From the NCBI GenBank assembly GCA_028277645.1, contig JANQFV010000037.1, positions 1 through 64,000 on the forward strand: a DNA stretch of 64,000 nt, given 5' to 3'. A program made the translations under genes and the position numbers. The DNA comes from Phycisphaerae bacterium. GTDB lineage: Bacteria > Planctomycetota > Phycisphaerae > UBA1845 > Fen-1342. The notes under the pieces were generated by a model. It was given only the letters and a program-made list of their open reading frames with translations. It had not been told where the DNA came from and did no database searches. How positions within the stretch are numbered: position 1 is the first letter of the stretch; every line of letters starts with the position of its first letter. Below, in pieces: positions 16,945 through 24,689 of the stretch.

Positions 16945-17771
16945 TGGTGCGACGTGGCGCAATCCACTGGCCACTTGCCCTCGGCATAGTGCTGTCCGCC
17001 GTCGCCCTGGCGCGCGCTGTCGATCTGTCCGACGCCGAGCGCCTGGCCACCTTGGCTGAAGCCACCCGTGCCTTTCAACGCGGTGCCGACTTGCGCCAAG
17101 TCAACCCGTCCGAAGCCCGCGCTGCCTTCCGCACTGCCGCCGAACAGTACCAACTCCTACTTGACGCTGGCGTGCGCAACGGCAAGCTGTTCTACAACCT
17201 CGGCAATGCCTATTTCGAAAGCGGTGATTTGGGCCGGGCGATCGCAAACTACCGCCGTGCCCAGGAGTTCATTCCCGGCGATGGCCGCCTGGAGCACAAC
17301 CTGCGCTACGCCCGCTCGCTCCGCAGCAACCAGATCGAGAGCACCGGCCAGCGCGCCTTCTGGAAGACACTGTTCTTCTGGCACTACCAGTCGGCGTTCC
17401 GCACACGCATCGTCCTCGGGCTGACGCTCTACGTCGCGTTCTGGCTGCTGCTGATCGTACGCAACTTCGCACCCCGCGCGGGTTGGCGCTGGCTGCTCAT
17501 CCCCGCGCTTGCCCTCTGGGTTGCACTGGGAATCTCGGTAACCGTCGACCTCCTGGCCGCGCAGCAGCACCACGAGGGCGTCATCATCGCCAACAACGTC
17601 ATCGTGCGCAAAGGCAACGGCGACGGCTACGAACCGCAATTCAAGCAGAAGCTCCACGAAGGCGTCGAGTTCGTCGTCCGCGAGCGCCAGCCCGAATGGC
17701 TCCTGATCGAACTACCCGATGGCAAGACCGGCTGGATCCGCAACGACCAGGTCGAGCTCATCCAGGGCTAA
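16944..17771 (+). CDS. batE: BatE-like TPR and SH3 protein
   Basis: 275 aa. A signal peptide (LALGIVLSAVALARA) is followed by a short TPR region (LFYNLGNAYFESGDLGRAIANYRRAQE, about 75-110). Two membrane helices follow (IVLGLTLYVAFWLLLIV; LLIPALALWVALGISVTVDLL), then a C-terminal bacterial SH3 domain (VIVRKGNGDGYEP ... GKTGWIRNDQVELI). This order matches BatE and closes the operon. The last residues end right at the SH3 fold, so the gene looks complete. Confidence 0.85.
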   Translation: MVRRGAIHWPLALGIVLSAVALARAVDLSDAERLATLAEATRAFQRGADLRQVNPSEARAAFRTAAEQYQLLLDAGVRNGKLFYNLGNAYFESGDLGRAIANYRRAQEFIPGDGRLEHNLRYARSLRSNQIESTGQRAFWKTLFFWHYQSAFRTRIVLGLTLYVAFWLLLIVRNFAPRAGWRWLLIPALALWVALGISVTVDLLAAQQHHEGVIIANNVIVRKGNGDGYEPQFKQKLHEGVEFVVRERQPEWLLIELPDGKTGWIRNDQVELIQG

Positions 17772-17936
17772 CGAGGTGCACGTACTGCTCCTGGGCAGTG
17801 GCTGCTTTAAGCGCAAACGCGTGCCCCACGAATATCCCCCGCTAGACATCGCACACGCAACGCTGTAGGCTGAGGTCGAGCCGTCCGCTCAAGCGTACGA
17901 CCGGGTGCACAGTTGCGGGGCAAGCAGGGAATCGTC

Positions 17937-19007
17937 ATGTCTGACGCCAAAATCGCTGATCAACTCATCGAAGCTTCCGAGCCCAAGGACGAGCAGCTCA
18001 TCGGCATGGACCTCCTCCGTGCATCGGAAGCCGCTGCCCTGAACGTCTTCCATTGGATCGGCAAGGGCGAAAAAGAACTCGCCGACGAGGCCGCCACCGA
18101 CGCCTTCCGCGGCATGTTGAACCTCATGGACATGCGCGGCGTGTGCATGATCGGCGAAGGGATCAAAGACGAAGCGCCTGGTATCTTCGTCGGCGAGAAG
18201 CTCGGTACGTGGAGCGACGGCTCACCGCCAGTGAGCATCGCCATCGACCCCATCGATGGCACTACATTAACCTCAAAGGGCCTGCCCGGCGCGCTCAGCG
18301 TTATTGCCGCCGCCAAGGGCGAAGATCCTGAAGACCGCAAGCTGGCCGCGATACCGAGTGTCTATGCGGACAAGATCGCCGTCGGGCCCAAGGTGAAGGC
18401 CGGCGCCGGCCACGTCCGGCTCGACGCCACCGTCGAACACAACCTGGAGATCGTCGCGCTGACTCTGGGCAAACGCGTCAAGGATCTCGTCGTCTGCATG
18501 CTCGACCGTCCCCGTCACGAGAAACTCATCCAGGATGTGCGTAAAACCGGCGCCGCGATCCGCCTCATCGGCGACGGCGACATCGCCGCCGCCATCGCGC
18601 CCAGCCTGCCTGAGAGCGCGGTTGATATCTACATGGGGATCGGTGGTTCGCCCGAAGCCGTGCTTGCCGCCGCGGCGATCCGCACCCTGGGCGGCGACAT
18701 GCTCGCGCGCATGTGGCCCCGCACCCCCGAAGAGCGGCAGGAGCTCATCGACGAGGGCCACGGTGACGAACTGGATCGCGTCTATACCTGCAAGGACCTC
18801 GCCCGCGGCAAAGACATCATCTTCTGCGCGACGGGCATCACCGACAGCGCCCTGCTGCGTGGCGTCATCGTCGATGGCCACATCGCGATCACGCACTCAG
18901 TTGTCATGCGGGCCCACTCGCGCACCGTGCGCTACGTCAAGGCCTTTCACGACCTCAACCTCAAGACGATCCGCCTGGCCAGCCAGGCCCGTCACGTGCG
19001 GCTGTAG
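17937..19007 (+). CDS. glpX: Class II fructose-1,6-bisphosphatase
   Basis: 356 aa, hydrolysing fructose 1,6-bisphosphate (possibly also sedoheptulose bisphosphate) in gluconeogenesis. GlpX hallmarks are LRASEAAALNVFHWIGKGEKE at the start, GEGIKDEAP, the metal-binding DPIDGTT (104-110) and GIGGSPEAVLAAAA. The tracked start is a TTG at 17913; the ATG at 17937 is better placed, with AGGGA eight bases upstream. It is monocistronic, about 165 bases after the Bat operon. Confidence 0.95.
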   Translation: MSDAKIADQLIEASEPKDEQLIGMDLLRASEAAALNVFHWIGKGEKELADEAATDAFRGMLNLMDMRGVCMIGEGIKDEAPGIFVGEKLGTWSDGSPPVSIAIDPIDGTTLTSKGLPGALSVIAAAKGEDPEDRKLAAIPSVYADKIAVGPKVKAGAGHVRLDATVEHNLEIVALTLGKRVKDLVVCMLDRPRHEKLIQDVRKTGAAIRLIGDGDIAAAIAPSLPESAVDIYMGIGGSPEAVLAAAAIRTLGGDMLARMWPRTPEERQELIDEGHGDELDRVYTCKDLARGKDIIFCATGITDSALLRGVIVDGHIAITHSVVMRAHSRTVRYVKAFHDLNLKTIRLASQARHVRL

Positions 19008-19072
19008 CGTTACGAGGTGACCGGCGCTGCCCGGCACCTGCGTAGCAGCGCTGGTCCGGGTCCGGAGAGTGA

Positions 19073-19219
19073 TTACGTCGTCGCGGCCGTCAGTGCGCCG
19101 GTAATGATCTGCTGCGCTGCAAGCTGGATGACGTAGTACGCGATGTCTGTCACGCACGTCTGGAATTGCAGCAACATCCCGCCGGTCACGATCAGAGCAG
19201 TCCATTTCCACGTCTTCAT
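19073..19219 (-). CDS. Small secreted or membrane peptide, unknown
   Basis: A 48-aa ORF, MKTWKWTALIVTGGMLLQFQ and so on. A basic and aromatic start is followed by a hydrophobic core ending in LLQFQTC, then a second apolar stretch (IIQ-type, ITGALTAA). A good GGAG lies six bases before the ATG. The length and the GG..LQF.xC pattern recall small exported peptides found singly in planctomycete genomes, but no function is known. The tracked 233-aa frame is an upstream extension over the convergent phosphodiesterase gene and is not supported. Confidence 0.55.
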   Translation of the reverse strand: MKTWKWTALIVTGGMLLQFQTCVTDIAYYVIQLAAQQIITGALTAATT

Positions 19220-19373
19220 CGCAAACTCCGCACTGAAGCTCAGTTCTCCGAGTGTATTACCACGCCGGCGAACTATACCCCGATCCCCACCCTCAGGCCA
19301 CCGCACGCTCCGCTTGCGGCTCCGTTGGATCCGGCAATAATGCCTCGACCTCGGATCGCCACCAGGAGCAATT

Positions 19374-21068
19374 ATGCCGTATAGCGTCAGACCGTCCCGC
19401 GTGACCGAGAGCCAAGCACGGGCGGTGGTGTCTATCCTGCTCGTGACGCTCGCACTCGTAGCGAGCGGCTGCGGCCCCGGCGGACGCATACGGGCGCACC
19501 TGACCGACGATGTCACCCGGCCCCAGCCCGGCATCGTCTTGTTCCTTGTAGATGGCCTACCGCCGCGGATGGTGGTGGCCGGCTGCACCGCAGGCTGGCT
19601 GCCCAACATCCGTACGCGCTTCTGGGAAGGCGGCACGCGTGTCGAGCACGCGGTCACAACGACCCCATCGATAACATACTCCGCCATTGCCGGCATCCTC
19701 ACCGGCGCTTCCCCTGCCACCCACGGTATTATCGGAAATCGTTGGTTCGACCCCGACGAGCTGCTCTTCCGCAACTACGTCTCCATCGCGCACTACCGAA
19801 CCGTGAACCGCGATTTCGCCGCCCCGACGATTTACGAGCGGATCGCGCCTGAGCCCTCCACCAGCATTCAGGCCGCCCACTACCGTGGCGTGTCACGGAA
19901 CTTCTCAAATTGGGCCTGGTCCGGCGCCATGTGGGGCTTCCGCGACTACACCGCCGTTGACAAGCTCACCGCCACGAGCACGTCGCGTGTCGCCCGCTGG
20001 GCTAACGCACACAACCGGTGGCCGACGATTGCCATGTTCTACATGCCAGGCGCTGACTCCGTCGGACACGACCACGGGCCGAGTTCACCGGAGTTTCGCA
20101 GCGCTGTGCAACATGTCGATTATCAGATCGGCCGCGTCTGCGACTGGCTCGAAACGCGGGGCCTGCTCGAATCATCGTTGCTGGTCCTGGTGAGCGATCA
20201 CGGCATGACCGACGTCCACACACACGTGGACCTCGAAGCCTACGCACGTCAAACTTGGCGCCTGCCAACCACCAGCCGCATGATCCAGGACGGGCCCACC
20301 AGCGCCCGCCGGTCGTTCTACAACCGCCACGACATCGTGGTAAACCACCAGGACGGCCGCCGCGCGTCGCTGCACTTCCGTGGCTCCGACGGCTGGCAGA
20401 AGCCGCTCCCGCCGACACTGGTGGCTGCGATGCTCAAGTATCCCCCGGCTGGTAAACGACTGTGGGATCTCGAAGGCGTCGAACTGGTAGCGTGGCTCGA
20501 AGCCGCAGACACCGCCGTAGTACGGACGCGCCGCGGCATGGCACGCGTACGCACCGTCACCACTGACGGCCAGACGACGTCCGAGTACATCCCCGAACCA
20601 GACGACGCCCTCGGCTACTGCGACAACGCAGCGCTGGCGGAGTTCATCAACGCCGGATCGCACGACGGCCGCGCCTGGCTGCGGGCCGCTGCCGACGAGC
20701 ACTGGCCGGACGTCGTGCCCAGCCTCGTGCCCCTGTTCCGTCTCCGCCGCGCAGGGCAGGTGGTGCTCTTCGCCGAGCCCGGCTACAGTTTCGTGCATGA
20801 AAAAGGCGGCCATGGCGGCGTCAATCGCGACGACATGTTCATAACGATGATGTTCGCCGGCCCGGGAGTAACGCCCGGCGGAACAATCGATAGCGCGCGA
20901 TCTGTCGACCTGGTCCCTACCTTACTGAGCGTGCTGGGCCAACCGCCCGAAGACGATGACCCATGGCTGAGTGGCAGCGTGCTGCAACAGATTGTCGCCC
21001 CCTCAACACCGGCAACACACTCAGCGCGCGCACCGTCCTCCCCGCCATCGGCATTGTCTTCGCAGTAA
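19374..21068 (+). CDS. Alkaline-phosphatase-superfamily phosphodiesterase (nucleotide pyrophosphatase type), lipoprotein
   Basis: 564 aa. A lipobox (LVTLALVASGC, Cys about 33) suggests a lipid-anchored envelope enzyme. Metal-site motifs of the type I phosphodiesterase/NPP family are present: FLVDGLPPRM (first Asp), TTPSITYSAIAGILTG (nucleophile Thr region), GNRWFDPD, PGADSVGHDHGP, LVSDHGMTDVHTHVD and HEKGGHGG. AGGAG precedes the ATG. The substrate cannot be read from sequence; family members cut nucleotide or lipid-head-group phosphodiesters. Its 3' end overlaps the next gene by 106 bases in another frame. Confidence 0.87.
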   Translation: MPYSVRPSRVTESQARAVVSILLVTLALVASGCGPGGRIRAHLTDDVTRPQPGIVLFLVDGLPPRMVVAGCTAGWLPNIRTRFWEGGTRVEHAVTTTPSITYSAIAGILTGASPATHGIIGNRWFDPDELLFRNYVSIAHYRTVNRDFAAPTIYERIAPEPSTSIQAAHYRGVSRNFSNWAWSGAMWGFRDYTAVDKLTATSTSRVARWANAHNRWPTIAMFYMPGADSVGHDHGPSSPEFRSAVQHVDYQIGRVCDWLETRGLLESSLLVLVSDHGMTDVHTHVDLEAYARQTWRLPTTSRMIQDGPTSARRSFYNRHDIVVNHQDGRRASLHFRGSDGWQKPLPPTLVAAMLKYPPAGKRLWDLEGVELVAWLEAADTAVVRTRRGMARVRTVTTDGQTTSEYIPEPDDALGYCDNAALAEFINAGSHDGRAWLRAAADEHWPDVVPSLVPLFRLRRAGQVVLFAEPGYSFVHEKGGHGGVNRDDMFITMMFAGPGVTPGGTIDSARSVDLVPTLLSVLGQPPEDDDPWLSGSVLQQIVAPSTPATHSARAPSSPPSALSSQ

Positions 21069-22141
21069 CGGTGCTCATCGGCTATCTCTCCCAGCGCCCT
21101 GCACCACCGATTGGGCATGCTCCCACACCCGTGTTGCTCGGCGACATTCCCGCTGGTCAGATGCCCTATCGCGGCGTCGCCATCCAGTGTGCGTCGAGCT
21201 ACCGCGCCGTCGAGACCTACGTTCCTTTGCTACAGGAGATCGCCGACCTCGGTGCCAATTGTGTCCTGCTAGCGTTCCCTGGGCACATGGAGCACGCCCG
21301 CTCTCAGGCCATCTACATCGACGCGCGCAAAGTGCCGGCACGCGATGATATCCTCCGCATCATCCGCGCTGCCCGAGACCTCGACCTCCAAGTCATGGTC
21401 ATGCCCGTCGTGCTGCTCCAGGTGCCGCGCGGCAGCGAATGGCGCGGCGTCATCGATCCACCCAAGTGGGACAAGTGGTGGGAGGAATACGAGCGATTCG
21501 TGCTGCACTTCGCCGATCTCGCCCGTGAGGGCGGCGCGGCGGCGCTGCTCGTGGGGTCCGAACTGGTCAGCACCGAGAAGCAACCGGAACGTTGGATCGA
21601 GCTGATCGAACGCACTCGCCGGCGCTTCCCGGAGGGCAAGCTGGGCTACTCGGCAAACTGGGACCACTACCGTCCGGTGAAGTTCTGGGACCGGCTCGAT
21701 TTCATCGGTATGACGAGCTACAACAAACTCGCGGACGACAACGTGCCGACCGTCGCCGATCTGATCGAACGTTGGCGACCGATCCGAGCCGACATCCTCG
21801 AATGGCAGCGTAAGATCGGCAAGCCGATCGTCATGACCGAGGTCGGCTGGTGCAGCCAGGAGGGCGCCGCCCAATACCCCTGGAACTACTACCACAATCA
21901 GAATGCCACCCCCGGCGGTCTGGAAGAGCAGCGCCGGCTCTACGAGGCGTTTATCCGCGTCTGGAGCGACACGCCCGAACTGGCCGGCGTCATCTGGTGG
22001 GAATGGACCGCCGACCCGGGCGGCCCAAGCGATTTCGGGTACACCCCCAAGAACAAGCCCGCCGAGCAGGTCCTGCGAAAGTGGTTTCGCTCGACCCGAC
22101 CGACCAGTCAACCAACGTCCCGCCCCACCGACCCGCACTGA
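20963..22141 (+). CDS. GH113-like TIM-barrel glycoside hydrolase, membrane-anchored
   Basis: 392 aa. An N-terminal membrane helix (LPAIGIVFAVTVLIGYL, about 26-42) is followed by a TIM barrel with conserved glutamates at the positions expected for a retaining hydrolase: LLVGSELVS (Glu200) and IVMTEVGW (Glu293). The barrel also has GVAIQCASSY and FIGMTSYNKL. The pattern is closest to GH113 beta-mannanases and related proteins; activity is inferred. The only start that keeps the membrane helix is the ATG at 20963, inside the phosphodiesterase gene. The tail is Thr/Pro/Ser-rich. Confidence 0.75.
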   Translation: MAEWQRAATDCRPLNTGNTLSARTVLPAIGIVFAVTVLIGYLSQRPAPPIGHAPTPVLLGDIPAGQMPYRGVAIQCASSYRAVETYVPLLQEIADLGANCVLLAFPGHMEHARSQAIYIDARKVPARDDILRIIRAARDLDLQVMVMPVVLLQVPRGSEWRGVIDPPKWDKWWEEYERFVLHFADLAREGGAAALLVGSELVSTEKQPERWIELIERTRRRFPEGKLGYSANWDHYRPVKFWDRLDFIGMTSYNKLADDNVPTVADLIERWRPIRADILEWQRKIGKPIVMTEVGWCSQEGAAQYPWNYYHNQNATPGGLEEQRRLYEAFIRVWSDTPELAGVIWWEWTADPGGPSDFGYTPKNKPAEQVLRKWFRSTRPTSQPTSRPTDPH

Positions 22142-22191
22142 ACCCCACATTTTTTCTGACAAACCTCTGATCGGTTGCCGGTACAATACTC

Positions 22192-22215
22192 TGGGGGTGC
22201 CGGATTCGAACCAGC
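22192..22215 (-). other. tRNA 3'-end-like fragment (T arm plus acceptor strand)
   Basis: On the minus strand GCTGG-TTCGAAT-CCGGC forms a complete T arm and is followed by ACCCCCA. No D arm, anticodon arm or matching 5' acceptor (TGGGGGT) lies upstream, so it is not a whole tRNA. It sits in the leader of the thioredoxin-like gene. It may be a leftover of a tRNA-targeting insertion or chance. Confidence 0.35.
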
Positions 22216-22264
22216 GTCACCTCACGCTGAACGTGCATAGAGACGCAATCGCGGAGCAAAACGC

Positions 22265-23197
22265 ATGTTGAACACGACCACTTACACCAGGGCCCGAGTG
22301 AGTCTCCTCGCGCTCATCGCGTTCGCCATTACCGCCGCTCCAACCGTCATCGCGGGCGAATTCCGCCGCGGACAGGAGTTTCCGGACTTTTCCGGCACCT
22401 GTCTGCGCTCGGGCAAGTCGTTCAGTCTGAAGGACTTTCGCGGCAAGGTCGTCCTCGTGGACTTCTGGGCAACCTGGTGCGGACCGTGCATAGCGGAGCT
22501 GCCGAACGCCAAGAAGGCCTACGAGAAGTACCACGATCAGGGCTTCGAGATCATCAGCATCTCGCTCGACAGTGACGTTGAGAAGTGCAAGCAGTTCATC
22601 GAAGACAAGAAAATGGCCTGGTATCACATTGCCGACGGCAAGGGATGGAATGCCAAGCTCGCCAAGCGCTTCAAGGTGCGCGGCATTCCGCTGGCGGTCG
22701 TCGTCGGCCGGGACGGCAAGGTCCTATCCCCCGAGGCGCGCGGCCCGATGCTCGCGGTGGCGATCAAAGAGGGCCTCGAGCAGAAAGCCGAGGTCGTCAA
22801 AGACGACGCGATCGAGATCGAGGCGAAGAAGAAGCTCGCCCGCGCGGACCAGTTGAAATCCGACGGCCGCTACGCCGAAGCGCTCAAACTGTACGACGAA
22901 ATCGGCATCAAGTACGCCGCGCGACCCACCGGCATGCGCGCCAACGAACGCGCCCGCCTGTTACGTGAAGATCCGAAGGTCGCCCAACAGCTAGCCCAGA
23001 TGGATCAGGTCGCAGATGCGGCTGCCGAGCAAGAGGCACAGAAAGGCAGCGAGCGCTGGTTCAAGGTCGCTCGGCAGATGACCAAGGCCAAGAAACCCGA
23101 CCTCGCCCGCATGTACTACCAGAAGATCATCGACAAATACCCCGGCACCAAGGCCGCCCAGACCGCCGAAAAGGAGATGGAGAAGCTGCCCGGTTAG
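22265..23197 (+). CDS. TlpA-like thioredoxin-fold protein with C-terminal helical repeats
   Basis: 310 aa, exported by a signal peptide (LLALIAFAITAAPTVIA). The thioredoxin/TlpA domain (about 35-175) has the redox motif WCGPC (Cys72, Cys75), the PDFSG opening and a cis-Pro loop GIPLAVVV. The remaining 130 residues are charged helices resembling TPR (YAEALKLYDEIGIKY; DLARMYYQKIIDKYPGTKAA). It probably reduces disulfides in the envelope, for example in cytochrome maturation or as a partner of an unknown client. The repeat tail is an addition to the family core. Confidence 0.88.
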   Translation: MLNTTTYTRARVSLLALIAFAITAAPTVIAGEFRRGQEFPDFSGTCLRSGKSFSLKDFRGKVVLVDFWATWCGPCIAELPNAKKAYEKYHDQGFEIISISLDSDVEKCKQFIEDKKMAWYHIADGKGWNAKLAKRFKVRGIPLAVVVGRDGKVLSPEARGPMLAVAIKEGLEQKAEVVKDDAIEIEAKKKLARADQLKSDGRYAEALKLYDEIGIKYAARPTGMRANERARLLREDPKVAQQLAQMDQVADAAAEQEAQKGSERWFKVARQMTKAKKPDLARMYYQKIIDKYPGTKAAQTAEKEMEKLPG

Positions 23198-23206
23198 ATC
23201 GGCCCA

Positions 23207-23240
23207 TTACCCCCCCCTCACAGGTCGGGGGAGGCTAGGT
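23207..23240. repeat. Dispersed CCCTCCC/GGGAGGG palindromic repeat, copy 1
   Basis: TTACCCCCCCCTCACAGG followed by GGGGGAGGCTAGGT sits right after the thioredoxin gene. It is a degenerate relative of the copies at 29495 and 50547. Confidence 0.4.
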
Positions 23241-23299
23241 TCGCCGCTCGGCGCTGTCCTCCAACTGCCACGCTTCTCGCGAAGCGTACACCCCCAAGC

Positions 23300-23305
23300 T
23301 ACAAT
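23300..23305 (+). promoter_or_regulatory. Probable -10 element of rnpB
   Basis: TACAAT ends six bases before the predicted first nucleotide of RNase P RNA. No convincing -35 box is seen at standard spacing. Confidence 0.45.
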
Positions 23306-23311
23306 CACGAT

Positions 23312-23728
23312 CGGCGGAGTGGGCCTGGCGGCCGCCGGCGATTTCGTCGGAGGAAAGTCCGAACTGGACAGGGCACGGTGATGGCTAACAGCCACCGGGC
23401 GCGAGCCCAGGGAAAGTGCCACAGAAAACACACCGCCGACGGAGCGCGTGGGAACGTGGGCAAGTGTGGACGTGATCACGTTCCCACCTTCCCACGTTCC
23501 CACGCCTCCGGGTAAGGGTGAAAAGGTGCGGTAAGAGCGCACCGCGCGGACGGCGACGTCCGCGGCAGGGTAAACCCCACCGCCAGCAAGCCCAAATAGG
23601 AGGCGAGAGCCGGCCCGGCTCGCTATCAGCCTCGGGTAGGGTGCTAGAGCCCGTCGGCAACGGCGGGCCCAGATGAATGGCCGCCGCCTGAAAAGGCACA
23701 GAATTCGGCTTACCGGCCCACTCCGCCC
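23312..23728 (+). ncRNA. rnpB: RNase P RNA, bacterial type A
   Basis: The catalytic RNA of RNase P, which matures tRNA 5' ends. Conserved blocks occur in order: GGAGGAAAGTCCGAAC, ACAGGGCACGGTGATGGC, AGGGTGAAAAGGTGCGGTAAGAGCGCACC, AGATGAATGGCCGCC and ACAGAATTCGGCTTA. The ends pair as GGCGGAGTGGGCC with GGCCCACTCCGCC (P1). Between CCGACGGAGC and CCTCCGGG lies a long extra hairpin (23446-23505) extending the P12 region. Ends are given to within a few bases. It sits just upstream of gmhA on the same strand. Confidence 0.95.
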
Positions 23729-23789
23729 TGTCTTCACCCCAGCCGCGCTGCGTACGCAGCGCACGGGATATCCGCTACGATACCCCACC

Positions 23790-24359
23790 ATGACACGCAA
23801 CTGGCCCGATACCCTCAACGAGCATCAACGCGTCGTCGCCGACCTGGCAGAGCAGGCTGACGCGCTCGACGCCATCGCCACGCTGATCGCCGACACGCTC
23901 CGCGACGGCCGCAGCGTCTACACGCTCGGCAACGGCGGCAGCGCCGCCGACGCCCAACACATCGCGGCAGAGTTGCTCGGCAGGTTCAAGCTCGACCGCC
24001 AGGCCCTCCCTGCTCTGGCCCTGACGACCGATACGTCGACGCTGACCGCGATCGCCAACGACTTGGGCTACGAGCGTATTTTCGCCCGCCAGCTCGAAGG
24101 TCTCCTGCAACCCGGCGACGTCGTCTGGGCCCTCAGCACGTCCGGCACATCGCCCAACGTTCTCGCCGCGGCGCGACTCGCTAACGAACGCGGCAACACC
24201 CTGATCGGTTTCACCGGTCAAACCGGCGGCGACCTAGCCCCGCTCTGCACGCACACGTTCCGAGTCCCCCACACGTCCAGCGACCGCATCCAGGAAGCTC
24301 ATCTGCTGGCATACCACTACATCTGCGAACGCGTCGAAGCACGGCTCGTGAATCGATGA
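23790..24359 (+). CDS. gmhA: Phosphoheptose isomerase (SIS domain)
   Basis: 189 aa, converting sedoheptulose 7-phosphate to D-glycero-D-manno-heptose 7-phosphate for LPS inner-core heptose. The SIS fold shows LGNGGSAADAQHIAAELLGRF, LTTDTSTLTAIANDLGY, LSTSGTSPNVL and SSDRIQEAHLLAYHYICE, all typical of GmhA. The tracked start at 23673 lies inside rnpB; the ATG at 23790 matches the family N-terminus. It overlaps the next gene by ATGA. With waaA further right it supports an LPS-bearing outer membrane. Confidence 0.9.
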   Translation: MTRNWPDTLNEHQRVVADLAEQADALDAIATLIADTLRDGRSVYTLGNGGSAADAQHIAAELLGRFKLDRQALPALALTTDTSTLTAIANDLGYERIFARQLEGLLQPGDVVWALSTSGTSPNVLAAARLANERGNTLIGFTGQTGGDLAPLCTHTFRVPHTSSDRIQEAHLLAYHYICERVEARLVNR

Positions 24360-24646
24360 TCGTGCTCGCCCAGTCTTTCTTCGCCACCGCCAACCACATC
24401 GAGGCCACGTTCTGGATCGTCGTCGGCCTGATCTCTGCCGGGTACGCCCTTCGTCGGACCGGCGCGCTCGCCAACCGCTGCTGGCTGGCGGCGTTCCTGT
24501 TCACGATGTTCGGGTTCTCGGACGTCGTGGAAGTACAGACCGGTGCGTGGTGGCGACCGTGGTGGCTGTTTGCATGGAAGGCGGTATGCGTGCTCGGCCT
24601 GCTGGCGTTACTCGCGGATCACTGGCGGCGCCGTGCAAGACGCTGA
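24356..24646 (+). CDS. Small integral membrane protein, unknown
   Basis: 96 aa translated through a 4-base ATGA overlap with gmhA. Three apolar segments are visible (about 11-30, 43-58 and 70-88), with a WWRPWWLFAWK aromatic cluster between them and a basic RRRARR end. No family is recognised. The overlap suggests co-expression with gmhA, but nothing in the sequence ties it to heptose synthesis. Confidence 0.6.
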   Translation: MIVLAQSFFATANHIEATFWIVVGLISAGYALRRTGALANRCWLAAFLFTMFGFSDVVEVQTGAWWRPWWLFAWKAVCVLGLLALLADHWRRRARR

Positions 24647-24689
24647 GTATGCACGGGTTCGAAACCGGTGCCACAAGCTAAATCGATCG

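Noticed and set aside
23207-23818. 203-aa antisense ORF across rnpB
   Set aside because: It spans RNase P RNA and the gmhA 5' end, and no protein features are present.
24655-24675. T-loop-like GGGTTCGAAACC sequence
   Set aside because: It does not form a proper T stem (G-G clash) and lacks any other tRNA part; considered chance.
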